DNA of 64,000 bases from Sapria himalayana (Eukaryota; Streptophyta; Magnoliopsida; Malpighiales; Rafflesiaceae). A model generated the notes under the pieces. It was not told the origin of the DNA. It made no database searches and saw nothing but the letters and a program-made list of their open reading frames with translations. The DNA is taken from contig JAREIK010001468.1 of the NCBI GenBank assembly GCA_029783825.1, forward strand, positions 930,001 through 994,000, in the 5' to 3' direction. This document shows positions 48,287 through 58,743 of this stretch, in pieces. How positions within the stretch are numbered: position 1 is the first letter of the stretch; every line of letters starts with the position of its first letter. Position numbers and translations under genes: made by a program.

Positions 48287-51200
48287 TCAGGCGAGCTTGT
48301 GAATCCATTGGAGAAGCCCAACCTTGTGGTGATGTTGGCAATTCAGCTTCGGCAGCTCTAGCAGATTGAGGGTTCCGTGGAGGGCGAGAGAGGATTGGAA
48401 TTGCTCCAGAGCCTTCACAATCTGCCAGAACTCGGGCCTCCTGGCTGGTTGCACCGCCCAGCATTGCTCGATCAGGCTTCTCATCGCAGGCTCACAGCTG
48501 GCAGGAATGACGGGTCGCACGTTCTGCACCACACCCCAATTTCACGTGACGTCCCCGGCTAGCACACGAGGCTCATCCTGCTTAGCATGGGGCCTATGAC
48601 TAGGGTCGGGCTGATTAATATCTAGACAGCCTTCCCCCAAATAATCGGGCAGGCTAGCCCATGCTAATTAGGATCGATACCCACGATCATTAAAAAATTA
48701 AAATTATTAAAATTATTATTATTATATAAATTTTAATTTCGAAGATAATATAATCTTTTCATAAATTGTAACAAAATAAATTTACGTCACGTAATCTTAA
48801 TGTGTATCCCACTTATGTGGCCATTTTAAAATAAAAAACCAGTACCGTTTGGTGGTTCACCCATCGGACTAGACCATAGCTAACCCAAGGGCCAGCTGAC
48901 CGTGCCACCGAGCAAGGCACGAGCCGTGGCACAGCACCGGCATGGCCCAGGACCAGGCACGGTGCTGGACCATGCCGTGCTGTGCCGGGCCTAGCACAGC
49001 TTAACCCTGCTGTGAGCAAGCCGCCCGGCCGAGTTGACACAAATATGTACACCTCGGTACAATCCATTTCATGAGAATATATACCGACAAATACGTATTC
49101 AGCATACCATAAAAGATTTTCATTAATTTTAAAATTAAATATTCAGTGTCCTAATTAAATTTATTAATTATTATTTTAATAAATTTACTATAAATATAAT
49201 CGAATATTACATATTATTATACAGAATCAGATATATTAAATTCTAATAGGTTCAATATTTAATTAAATTTTCTTCCTTTTCAGAGCTACAAATTTATATA
49301 AATTACAAAAATATTATAATTTAGTAAGTGTCCATTTATTTAATTTCGAATTATCATCAACAAAGTGAGAGATTACCTATATAAAACATTTTGTTATCAT
49401 GAATATTCCAATAGTAATTACTAATTAATTTTTTATTTTATAATATTTTATTATGTCATTGGTACTAATTATCCTAAAGATCATATAATAGCCAGGCTAA
49501 AAAATATTTTTTATTATTAAATAAAATAACCTAAATCTTTTTTTTTTTTTTTCAAGGTGCTAGGTCAGATATGAATGAGAGATAACCCAATCTAACATTT
49601 TTTAATAAAATTATTTAAATCAATCACTAAATCATTTTTATAATAAAAAATACTTTTTTTTTTTTTAGATTTTTGAAAAAGAGATTTGTAATATTATTTC
49701 CAAAATTATCAAGAAAAAAATATTGAAAAAAATTGTGCCAAACATAAATTTATATAATATTATAATAAAGATTAAAAACAACATATGATGCAAAATATTG
49801 ATATTTAGAAAATTTGTGAGAATATAATTTTTTAATTAAAGTATTAATTTTTTAAATTTTTTATTTCTATAATAACACGAGGACAAAAATCCAATAGCCG
49901 TTGAATTTCTACCCACATCCATTAGACAAAAATCCAACGACGTAGATTCAGAGATTCACCTAAACCCTAAAAAAACATTTTTTAGGGTTTAGCCAAACTA
50001 GAACGCATATAAAAATGAGAATAATAAAATAATCAAAAATATATCATGACAATTAATATCACAAGTATGTGTAAAACCCACTCGTTAACAGCCTAATTTT
50101 TAGCCAAACAATCTCACTGCTAGGTTACCAATTAGTTTTGGGATGAAATCTCATTCATGATTATGATTATGATTGTGTAAAATAACTTAATTTTGGGATG
50201 AACTCTACTTATCTAATGCTTAAAACTGCTTTAGCTTATAAAAACATGTTTCTTAGACTTAAGTTATTTGAGTCACACTATGTGCTTGTGCATAGTGGAG
50301 CAGAATGAGAGACTAGACTACAAATACTGTTTGTAATACGTTGGAGTTTCTCTATAACATCACTGAGTTATTTTTTGAGACAAGATATCCCACTGATGAT
50401 ATATTTTTTTGTGTGATTTGCAAGATTTAAAATAACAATAAATGAATAACTCATATCCTTCAATATAGTAATTAATACAGTAATAAAGGGTATAATTGTA
50501 AAATTTGATACATATTAGAATATGATCCATAAATTGATTGGTGTTGCACTGCTGCAGTATTGGACCCTAAGTATATGATGACTTTACTTGTCTTTTAGTC
50601 TCCTTTAGTTTATCCAAATAATTTTAGTTAACATATTAACAACATTCAATGACTTTGTTATGAGTTAGTGTAGAAAGTCTACCAGACTTTATTGAAACAT
50701 TGTTTGAGATGTTAAACATTTTGAATTTGTCATTTTATACTAATATTTTGATTTATGATGTTTTATTAACTTTAAATTTTAGTTTATATTCTTAAATTTA
50801 TGAATCATGAAGTTATAATTGGTGTCATAAGTTAGCAAAATATATCTCAGTGTTGCATGGATAAATCTGATATCCAAAATATAATTGGCGTCATAAGCTA
50901 AATTGAAAGTTGGATAAGGTTCATCGGTGCTTTATGGAGACCAATCAAGAGCTCATTATCAGAAAGACTAATGGCAATATTATCTAGCTCCTCAATAAGC
51001 TCATCTATGATATGAGCAAGCTAGGCAAGTCTCCCTCCATCTCTCTCTCTCTCTCTCTCTCTTAAAGGAAATAAGCCTTTCAGGAAAAGTTCACTTTCTT
51101 CAAACACAACATGATATGAATTTATTAATAGATATAATAATTCTAAGAAAATAACATCATACTGAATACCAATATGTTTAATTACACCTGATAGGCGACA

Positions 51201-54200
51201 CTAATAGCTAATGGTCCAGACAAAACTATTTGCACAAAAAATAAAAATAAAAAAATATAAGTATAACATATGAACTAACACTCTTATTGTACTCAATAAA
51301 AAATGAGTCATAATCAAAATAAAAATAAAATTAAAACTCTCCAAAATATCCAAGAAAGACACATCTCAAAACTTTAGTTACCAGCTTATCTTATCCAAGA
51401 GAGCAATCAAGAAAAAAAAAAAAACAAATATATCCAAAAATTATAAGAGAGAAGACAAGCTAAATACTTTCTATCTAAGAGAATACCTAATTCATGAGAT
51501 ATATTATGATTAAAACCCCAACTCAACAAATATTTCGAATAGCTAAATAATTTGTGTCTATGAGAGAAGACACTCACACTCTTTTCAAGAATGAGCGTCT
51601 GAATTGCCTCGATCATAAGTATATTCATCTTTCCAACAACTTTTTTTTGTTGGGTTGTGCCGAAATAAAAAATTTGGTATATAATCTTTGATTTATACAA
51701 TAAAAATTATATCAGTCTTGAATATTTTTTCATCATTTTATAAAAAATTAAAAAATGAAAAAAAAAATATAACTTATCACATATATTATATATCAATAAT
51801 CAACACACATGCGTGCACACACACACATATACATATATATATATATATCTAGTAATCACCAACAAAAACAAACAGATATATAAATTCCTATCTCATCGCT
51901 TCTCTACTAGGTCATTATACATCTTAGTGTATCTATTACTACATAAGAGATAAATTTTATACACTCGCCTGCAATAAATTTAAGTGGTATGCTTAATGAA
52001 TTATATAGAAATTCCTAGATGGCTATAATAGTCAGTATATCTCTTTTAATATTGCAAGAAAATAATATTTAATAATTATCTCTGATGTGAATCATTCTCA
52101 TGCAGCACACACACTGAATAAAGGCTATGCTCCATCTACATGTAGTAATAAAAAAAAAATTTTTCCATACTAATTTCTCAAAAAACAAGTTGCATGGGGT
52201 GCTCAGAATATATTTTAAATAATAAAATATGTATATATTGAATATAAAATCAAATTAAAAAAATACAAAATACAAAAAATTTAAATTCCAAAATTTATGA
52301 GGTGCTTAATTCTTATGAGTCGGCATGAAAATAAAGATGAGCTAGTAAGAATTTTAGATAGTGCCATAAAGATGAGCTAGTAAGAATTTTACTAGCTCAT
52401 TATAAAATAAAATAATATATTTGATCAAACTAATCTTTCTAATTATTGGAGATAAGATTGTCGAGATACTAACATCTCTCATACCATGTGCTAAGTGAGA
52501 ACCTTGTACACTAGGTATGGGTTTTATATATTATTCTCTAAATTATATAATATTCTCTATTTTTGCAATTATTTAATTTTCATAGTATCTATATTTGAGA
52601 ATATCTCCTTCGACTAGTCTAATTTATTTATAGGCTTAGGTTTTTAAATTGTATGAAGAAATCTAGGATTATGAAGCAGAGCATGTGCGATTAGATTCTC
52701 TAAATCAAGATTATCAAAAATATTAAATTCATTCTACATTAATTATGCTAGAATTCATTTTTTTTTATTAAAAGAATTTAGGAGCTACAAGCCTAAATTT
52801 ATTATTTTATTTATAAGATAGGAGTGGAGCAAAAAAAATAATATCAAAATCTAGCAAAAAAACAAAATACTTGAAACTTGCCAAATAATACAACAAATTA
52901 TTTTTGTTGTATAAAAAATTACAAAATATAAAGATTATTGTAGCCAGATAGAAAATTCAATTAGAGAGAGTGAGAGAGAGGAGGGAGGGGGGAAGAGAGA
53001 GAGAGTTCAAAGATTAAATTTGTATAGAAAACAAACTTACATTTTCACGATATATTAAAAAAAACAATATTACTATTATAGCCATTGGATTATAGCTATA
53101 ATAGTCATCACATCAAAAGGACAAGGTAAGGTTGGGTCCCACGAGCACTCAACCAATATGACCCAGCCTGACCCATGGTCAATTTTTAAAATTCAAGGCA
53201 TGATCTCACATGTCATACTCAAGCCATTCGGTCCACCCACCACAAGCCACGACCTGAGCACGACACAGGACCCATGCCAAATTCAACCCAAGGCACATAC
53301 CATTGGGCCTTGCTGACACCCACACCATTTCCTCAGGCGAGTCATGCCCATGCTAGGATCGTATTTTCTTTGGGCAGTGCCAAGTCGAGCCACTCGACCC
53401 ATTTGTCACCAATGCTACAAGTCCAATTGTTGCAACAGCCATTGCATCAAAAAAAGGAGGGCCAGGTTGGTACAGGCAGATCATGCACCCACTTCGACCC
53501 AACCATGAACCAGCCTGACTCAAGAGTCAGGACCACAAGTTCAGGCCATGCCGCATCAGGCCCATGTCCTTGGGGTTCATGGCTCGTGCTGGGCTAAGAA
53601 AATAAAAAAAGGGCAAGAAAAGGACCTTGTGGACGACGGCAAAAGCAGCCTGAATGGGATTCATGTGGTCAAAGGGAACTTTTCCGGCCACCATCTCCCA
53701 TAAGATGAGCCCAAAGCCATAAACATCAACCTTGCGCCCACAAGGTTTCCTTTTGATCATCTCGGGCGCCATCCATCTGTACGTGCCAGGATCATCGTCA
53801 ACCAGCAGATCACAACTTGCAGCGTCACGTGCGATTCCAAAATCCGCAATTTTCAGAATGAAGTCCTTGTCGATGAGAACATTTTCAGGCTTGAGATCAC
53901 GATGAACAACGCCTTGGGCATGAACATACTCCATTCCTCGAGCAATATCCAGCGCAATTGCAATTAGTTTCTGCAACTCGAGAGGCACCGGCTCAAGTTT
54001 GTGCAGGTACGCCCTCAACGATCCCGCTGATAAATACTCCGTCACGATAAAATATGCATTTGGATTTTTGCCTGCAGCTACCAGCTGCATTCCATCCAGG
54101 CAAAAATCTGTGCTAGTTAAACCAAGAAGAAGAAGAAGAAAATACAGAAACTTGAAATGGCGATATTCAAGCAACAGCGGCTCTAGATTCTAGCTAGGGT

Positions 54201-54962
54201 TTTCAGGTTCAAATCGATGGTCACCTTGACGATGTTGGGATGATGAAGACGAGATAAGAGCGAGGCTTCTCTGTGGAATTGATTTGCCAATCGAGCCGCC
54301 AGAGTTCTGTTTCCGTCGTCGTAGTGGTCGTCGTCGTCGTCGTCATCGTCTTCATCGTGGTCAGGGATCATGATTATTTTAACCGCAACTTCATCTTCCA
54401 TATACCTGCCATGGTGAAGCCGACTGTGTGCTCCATGCGCAAATCTCGGTCCAATAAACAGGTTGCGCAACTCAACTCCGCCACCATCTTCGGCTGCGTC
54501 CACTGCATTAACTCTTCGTCCGCCATTATCAAGATACCTGTTCCAAGCCGATTCCTTCTTCATTTTCAAATCCGCGTGATTCCCGTTAGGCCGAGAGGAT
54601 TCTTTGCGCAAGAACGTTCCGATTAATCCGCTGTTCCGATGACTTCCACGGGGATGTGGAGTCGAGAATCGCTTCGTCGCGCTTCTTGCTTCATCGAACA
54701 CGTCCGATTTCACTGTTTCCGGGAGGGGAGACGACGATCTCGGCCTAGTGGTTGCCTGGAACGAAACTGATCGTCTCCTGATGGAAACCAACTCTGCCTT
54801 CTCTTTCAAAGAACCTGATGTTTCCTGGCCAGCAGAAACGAAATCCACCATGCCTGAGCGAATCGGGAGGGGGAAAGAGTACAGTTTCGAAGAATCCACC
54901 CTGTGAAAAAGTGTGGATGAAAACTTCGTTCGCCTAATCCAGGAACCAGCATCTTCCTCCAT
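48287..54962 (-). CDS. Raf-like serine/threonine kinase (HT1/RAF43-type)
   Basis: Three exons on the minus strand: 54962-54225, 54084-53626 and 48523-48287, all phase 0, 477 residues. Junctions are GTCAAG|GTGACC...ATGCAG|CTGGTA (140-bp intron) and CACAAG|GTCCTT...GGTGCAG|AACGTG (5,102-bp intron). The N-terminus MEEDAGSWIRRTKFS is typical of a plant Raf-like (MAPKKK C-group) subfamily. The kinase domain has a glycine-poor loop (GPRFAHGAHSRLHHG, 171-185), VAVK (Lys195), HRDLKPEN (307-314), DFG (327-329) and MAPEM (351-355). Exon 3 supplies the final helices (RPEFWQIVKALEQF). All catalytic residues are present. An acidic insert DHDEDDDDDDDDHYDD (201-216) follows the catalytic Lys. Family members such as HT1 act in stomatal CO2 signalling; this protein's exact role is unknown. 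Confidence 0.88.
48540..48665. repeat. GC-rich hAT-like debris beside the kinase 3' splice site
   Basis: CCCCGGCTAGCACACGAGGC, GGGTCGGGC and GGCAGGCTAGCCC phrases resemble decayed subterminal arrays of the local hAT family. The patch starts about 17 bases upstream, in transcription sense, of the exon 3 acceptor. No terminal repeat is visible. Confidence 0.4.
48838..49042. mobile_element. Decayed hAT terminal fragment in the kinase intron
   Basis: Contains GGCACGAGCCGTGGCACAGC, GGCACGGTGC and GCCGTGCTGTGCCGGGCC-type repeats and ends in GGCCGAGTTGACAC near 49040, recognisable as the right end of the local hAT family. The last bases (CAAATA instead of CTCTA) are decayed. No left end was located. 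Confidence 0.65.
49043..51399. other. Kinase intron 2, AT-rich portion
   Basis: No gene seen. It contains a telomere-like hairpin (49960-49992), a (CT)n tract at about 51038-51062 and decayed text without clear domains. Confidence 0.5.
49960..49992. repeat. Perfect hairpin with telomere-like ACCCTAA arms
   Basis: Arms CTAAACCCTAAAAAA (49960-49974) and TTTTTTAGGGTTTAG (49978-49992) are perfect reverse complements around a 3-base loop. CTAAACCCTA also matches the plant telo-box, but a single inverted pair is not telomeric DNA. Confidence 0.9.
51400..51710 (-). pseudogene. Possible Copia integrase fragment
   Basis: The minus-strand open piece reads FGTTQQKKVVGKMNILMIEA then IQTLILEKSVS. This is similar in spacing to the Copia integrase TPQQNGVVERMNRTLxEAxxTxL motif. 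Only this one motif supports it, and the tail is unrecognisable. Confidence 0.45.
51711..53099. other. Kinase intron 2, AT-rich portion
   Basis: No gene seen. A direct duplication of AAGATGAGCTAGTAAGAATT occurs near 52335 and 52372, and a GA-rich tract lies at about 52960-53005. Confidence 0.45.
53100..53605. repeat. Duplicated GC-rich repeat ending beside the kinase 5' splice site
   Basis: Two diverged copies of about 150 bases, at 53100-53185 onward and 53430-53530 onward. Each has CATCAAAA...GG(A)...AGGTTGG followed by GACCCA(G/A)CC...CAGCCTGACxCA. The interior has CATGCC and GGCCCATG words resembling CpG-decayed hAT subterminal arrays. It ends about 20 bases from the donor of intron 2, so the 5.1-kb intron has GC-rich repeat debris at both edges. 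Confidence 0.6.
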
Positions 54963-55331
54963 CTGTATCTATCCCCCCTGGTTCTTTCCTTGTGTTCCTC
55001 TTGCCCTAGTTGAATTCTCTCGGAGTACTAGGAGCAGGGACAAAATTGGCACTTCAGCATGATCGTGGAGTCATATTAGCAGAGAGACCAACGCATCTTC
55101 GAAGATCGCCAGCAACATGATCCAGTCTTGATCGCCATTAATGATCGAGCCGACAAGCCTTTCTTCCTCGTGAAAGTTTCATAAATTTATTCTCTTCTTC
55201 GTTCCCCTCTTTATATATATAATTTACTTGATTCTGAAAATAATTTCCTTGAAAAATAATGTTTTTTTTTATTTGAAAGTCCCACGCGTGTGGCTCTCGC
55301 ACACAATCCGTGCCGAGAGCTGAGAATTGAG
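54963..55331. promoter_or_regulatory. Divergent promoter region between kinase and PPR genes
   Basis: Only 369 bases separate the kinase ATG (minus) from the PPR ATG (plus). TTATATATATAA at 55211-55222 is a good TATA box for the PPR gene, 110 bases before its ATG. A short out-of-frame uORF (ATG 55259, TGA ending 55324) would lie in the PPR leader. I see no clear TATA box for the kinase. Confidence 0.5.
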
Positions 55332-56948
55332 ATGCATTCTTGGCACGCGGACGACTTCTTCTTCCTCCACGGTCAGAGAAGAGCAGGTCTGCGACGAACT
55401 TCATTGCCCAGAGGAGGAAACAAAATCACAGAATTCATCCTGTCCCCCATCCTTGCAGCGTGCGCAAGGCTTGGAGCGGTAGAACAAGGAAGACAGGCAC
55501 ACTGTGCGATACTCAAGCAGGGATTCACCAACGACGTTGTTCTAATGACCTCGCTCGTCGATATGTACGCCAAATGCTCCAGAATCAGGGACGCTCGCGA
55601 CGCGTTTGCCGAGATGCCCGAGCGAGATGCGGCGGCAACGAGCGCCATGATTTCGGGATTGTTCCGGAGCCGCCTGATTTCCATGGCAATACAGCTGTTC
55701 GAAAAAGCGCCTGAGAGAGACGAAGCGGCGTGGAACTCGGTGATATCAGGGCTTGCACAGAGCTCAGCCGCAGGCGCCGCTCTAGGGTTCTTCCGGAGAA
55801 TGATGTCGGAAGGGGCAAAAATCGACGCCATTACCATGGTGAGTGTTCTCTCTGCCTGCGCATACCTCGCTTCTCTGATTAATGGCCGCCAGGCTCACGC
55901 GATGATCTCTAAGCACGGATTCGGATTTCATCTGCCAGTTGGAAACGCAGTGGTGAATATGTACGCAAAATGCGGGTGCATGGGGAGTGCCCGCCTGCAT
56001 TTCAATAACATGCCCTGTAGGAATGTGATTACCTGGACTTGCTTGATTCAAGGTTACGGCAAGCATGGAATGGGGCTCGAAGCTCTGCGGGCACTTGATG
56101 CGATGGAAGCAGAGGGGATCGTCCCGAACAAGATCTCCTTCTTGAGCGCCATGTATGCTTGCAGTCATGCAGGACTGGTGCAGCAGGGCTACGCAGTCTT
56201 CAACACGATGGTCAGCAGGTACTCGCTGACACCCATCATGGAGCATTATACTTCCATGGTAGATCTCCTAGCTCGAGCTGGCAGGCTGATGGAGGCGTAT
56301 AATTTCATCAGGAAGATGCCATTAGAGCCAGACGAGAAGCTTCTAATTGCTTTCCTCAGCTCTTGCTGCTCGCACAAGAACTTGCAGCTAGGAATGGTTG
56401 CCAGTGACGAGCTCCTCCGGCTACAACCTCGAGAAGCAGGAGCATACATGCTGCTGTCAAGATTTTATGGATTTGCTGGTGATATGGTAAGAGTGTCGCA
56501 GATTAGGAGATTGATGATTCGCAGAGGAATCAGAAAAGAAAAGGCACTCACGTGGATAGAGATTGATAAAAAAGTTCATTGCTTTGAATCAGGTGATAGA
56601 TCCCATCCACTCTCAGAGAGAATTTACAGTTACTTGCAGAGCACAGTGGAGAAGATGAAGCTTCTTGGCTACGCGCCCGATACCAGCACGACCATGCAAG
56701 ATGTGGATGACAGGATGAAGGAAGACATCGTCCTCTCTCACAGCGAGAAACTAGCCATTGGCTTGGGGATAATAAGCACTCCCGCCGGCACCAAGATCAC
56801 GATCATAAAGAATCTACGGGTCTGCTCGGATTGCCACGTGGCAACCGCACTGATATCAAAGATCGAAGGCAGAGAGATCGTGGCTAGGGATTCGACCAGA
56901 TTTCATTATTTTAGAGATGGGCATTGTTCCTGCAGAAACCATTGGTGA
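55332..56948 (+). CDS. PPR protein of the PLS class with E and DYW domains
   Basis: Intronless, 538 residues from ATG 55332; the frame is open upstream to 55290 but without an ATG. The first recognisable PPR unit begins at about residue 35 (FILSPILAACARLGAVEQG). P, L and S units follow to about 330, then E-type repeats and a DYW deaminase domain. Key residues are present: HSE (H470, E472), CxxC (C498, C501), then H525 and HCSC (H531, C532, C534). The protein ends NHW instead of the usual DYW tripeptide. Such proteins edit C to U in organelle transcripts. The N-terminus is short and arginine-rich, compatible with organelle import. At 538 residues it is shorter than most DYW proteins (600-900), and it starts part-way into the repeat series, so the front may have been lost. 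The edited site cannot be predicted here. Confidence 0.88.
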   Translation: MHSWHADDFFFLHGQRRAGLRRTSLPRGGNKITEFILSPILAACARLGAVEQGRQAHCAILKQGFTNDVVLMTSLVDMYAKCSRIRDARDAFAEMPERDAAATSAMISGLFRSRLISMAIQLFEKAPERDEAAWNSVISGLAQSSAAGAALGFFRRMMSEGAKIDAITMVSVLSACAYLASLINGRQAHAMISKHGFGFHLPVGNAVVNMYAKCGCMGSARLHFNNMPCRNVITWTCLIQGYGKHGMGLEALRALDAMEAEGIVPNKISFLSAMYACSHAGLVQQGYAVFNTMVSRYSLTPIMEHYTSMVDLLARAGRLMEAYNFIRKMPLEPDEKLLIAFLSSCCSHKNLQLGMVASDELLRLQPREAGAYMLLSRFYGFAGDMVRVSQIRRLMIRRGIRKEKALTWIEIDKKVHCFESGDRSHPLSERIYSYLQSTVEKMKLLGYAPDTSTTMQDVDDRMKEDIVLSHSEKLAIGLGIISTPAGTKITIIKNLRVCSDCHVATALISKIEGREIVARDSTRFHYFRDGHCSCRNHW

Positions 56949-57002
56949 CGACGACGCCATTGCCATGCAGGAAGAACGTCTGCAACAAAGCTGCGTTCGT
57001 CT

Positions 57003-57473
57003 TCAATTCCCACACAGAAAGGAGAGAAGAACTGGCGGTGTGTTTTTTTCCTGTTTTCCATACAAGAAGGTAGAAACCAGGGCCACCACGAGTACCACGT
57101 GACCAACAAACCCAGGAAACAGGGTCAATCTAAATCTATCTCTTGGAGCAAACATCTGGTGAAGCTTGTGCATCAGGCTGGTCTGCAACAGCAACAAAAA
57201 TTATTACAAAAATGCTCCAGATCTTGTAGAGCTCGAGCATTTTCAGGAAAGATGGAATACTTGAGCAACAATGGAGTCGCCGCTATAAATGGTGCAGGAT
57301 CTTTGGAAGGGGCAGCCTTTCATCATCATGACGGAGGCTGCTAGCTCTGAACTTTCTCCCGCGAGGAACACTTCCAGCTCAGTCCGAGCAAATTTATTCG
57401 GCATCCTGCTGACTATGAACATCAAATCTTTCATCCCATCACTAGCCACCTTGAAGCCGTGCCAAGACCCATT
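57003..57473 (-). pseudogene. LURP-one-related (LOR) gene, 5'-truncated
   Basis: Two minus-strand exons, 57473-57261 and 57182-57003, encode the last 130 residues of a LOR (tubby-like fold) protein. Visible text: DLMFIVSRMPNKFARTELEVFLAG; CPFQRSCTIYSGDSIVAQ then |TSLMHKLHQMFAPRDRFRLT; LFPGFVGHVVLVVALVSTFL. The junction CAA|GTATTC...TTGCAG|ACC joins VAQ|TSL in phase. A further acceptor TTTTCAG precedes 57473, so an upstream exon is expected. Family members have about 200-220 residues. I find no first exon in the 300 bases beyond 57480 or in the transposon-rich DNA further on. Either it is lost or it lies across a long intron. It ends 54 bases from the PPR stop, tail-to-tail. Confidence 0.75.
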
Positions 57474-57792
57474 CTGAAAAATATGGTTAGTTATGGTATA
57501 TGTTGATCCACAGAAGGTGCTGAGATAATTTGTAACTGGAAATTGTGATTCTGGGTAAGATAGCAGAAATATTTACCATTAAGACTATAATAGAAATAAC
57601 TAACAAGATGTGAAAAATAATGTTATAGATATGAATCTTTTAAAATGACAATAATACCCTTGTAGAATTACATTTCTATCCCTCACGAGCGTGTGTCCCC
57701 ACTTGGCTCCGTTATGGGCGAGGTTCTTCTTAAAGTGATCTCCAAAACCTTTGATTTTACATTTAATTTATCAAATTTGGATTCTAGTTGAC

Positions 57793-58206
57793 TTAGAGCA
57801 TCTCCAATCACACTTAACAAAATAACTACTCAAAATATATTTAAATATTAAATTTACTATTTTAGCTAGTAATTTTTTAGAATACACTCCAGTCACACTC
57901 TATTTTACATATAACTTCTAATATTTTTTAAAAAGTCAAATATATATATGTGTGTGTGTGTACGTGTGTGTGTGTGTGTGCGTGTGTGTGTGTGCGTGTG
58001 TGTGCGTGTGTGTGTGTAGATAGAGAGAAAAAAAAAAGAAGAAAAAATTTAAAAATCTCAAATGACTCTCCACATTTGTTAAGTCATTTGAGTAAATTAT
58101 GAAATAGAGAGTGGAATAGAGAGTAGATCGGAAAGAATTTTTTTGTGTTTGGCTAGCTAAAATAGCTAAAAATGAAAAATTGAGAATGAGTTGGAAATGT
58201 TCTTAT
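57793..58206. mobile_element. MITE, TTAGAGCATCTCCAA family (second copy)
   Basis: The left end TTAGAGCATCTCCAATCACAC is paired with a more decayed right end GAGTTGGAAATGTTCTTAT. TAGCTAAAATAGCTA words lie near the right end, as in the copy at 46740-47608. It contains a long (TG)n tract at about 57949-58017. No coding capacity. Confidence 0.65.
57949..58017. repeat. (TG)n microsatellite
   Basis: TG/CG/TA-interrupted dinucleotide run inside the MITE. Confidence 0.95.
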
Positions 58207-58743
58207 TATAAAGATGATGATTGTGCAGAAGAATATTATTTTTCCATGTTATATATGAAAGATTCAACACGTATATAAATTATGCTTACACATTATGTGT
58301 GTGTGTCTGTGTGTGTATTTATTTATAATCATCTAGGGATATTTTGGTCTTATCACATATTAGTAGATGAGCATTTTATCTCTTCTAGTCTCATGTCACT
58401 TTAGTTAAATATATATAAGTTTACCTATAATATAATTTCTCCAATTTCTTTTAGTATCCCTTCCTTTTTTTTTACTGGAAGCAAGAATAATTTCTTTTTG
58501 ATATAAATATCTTTTTAGTTTTTAATTATTTATAAATGTATCTAAAAAATATATTTTTATAAGAAAAACACATAGTAATAACACCATAATTGTGATTTAT
58601 GGTTATGAAACAAGGATACATAAGCTCACAAAACGTCGCTTGATAATCAAAAACAAGTTCCACAAAACCAACTCATCTCAATATTAATAAAATTGAATTA
58701 GTTTGACAAATTAGAGCCAAGAGGTGGTGTCTTAATATCTAAG
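58207..58743. other. AT-rich DNA
   Basis: No gene seen. Confidence 0.45.

Noticed and set aside
49960..49992. Interstitial telomere
   Set aside because: Only one TTTAGGG-like unit per arm; telomeric tracts need tandem copies.
54273..54626. 117-codon plus-strand frame opposite kinase exon 1
   Set aside because: VVVVVVVVV text is the reverse of the poly-Asp codons; the minus-strand exon is clearly the gene.
55373..56449. Open frames opposite or overlapping the PPR gene
   Set aside because: Shadows of a GC-balanced coding sequence; none shows a domain.
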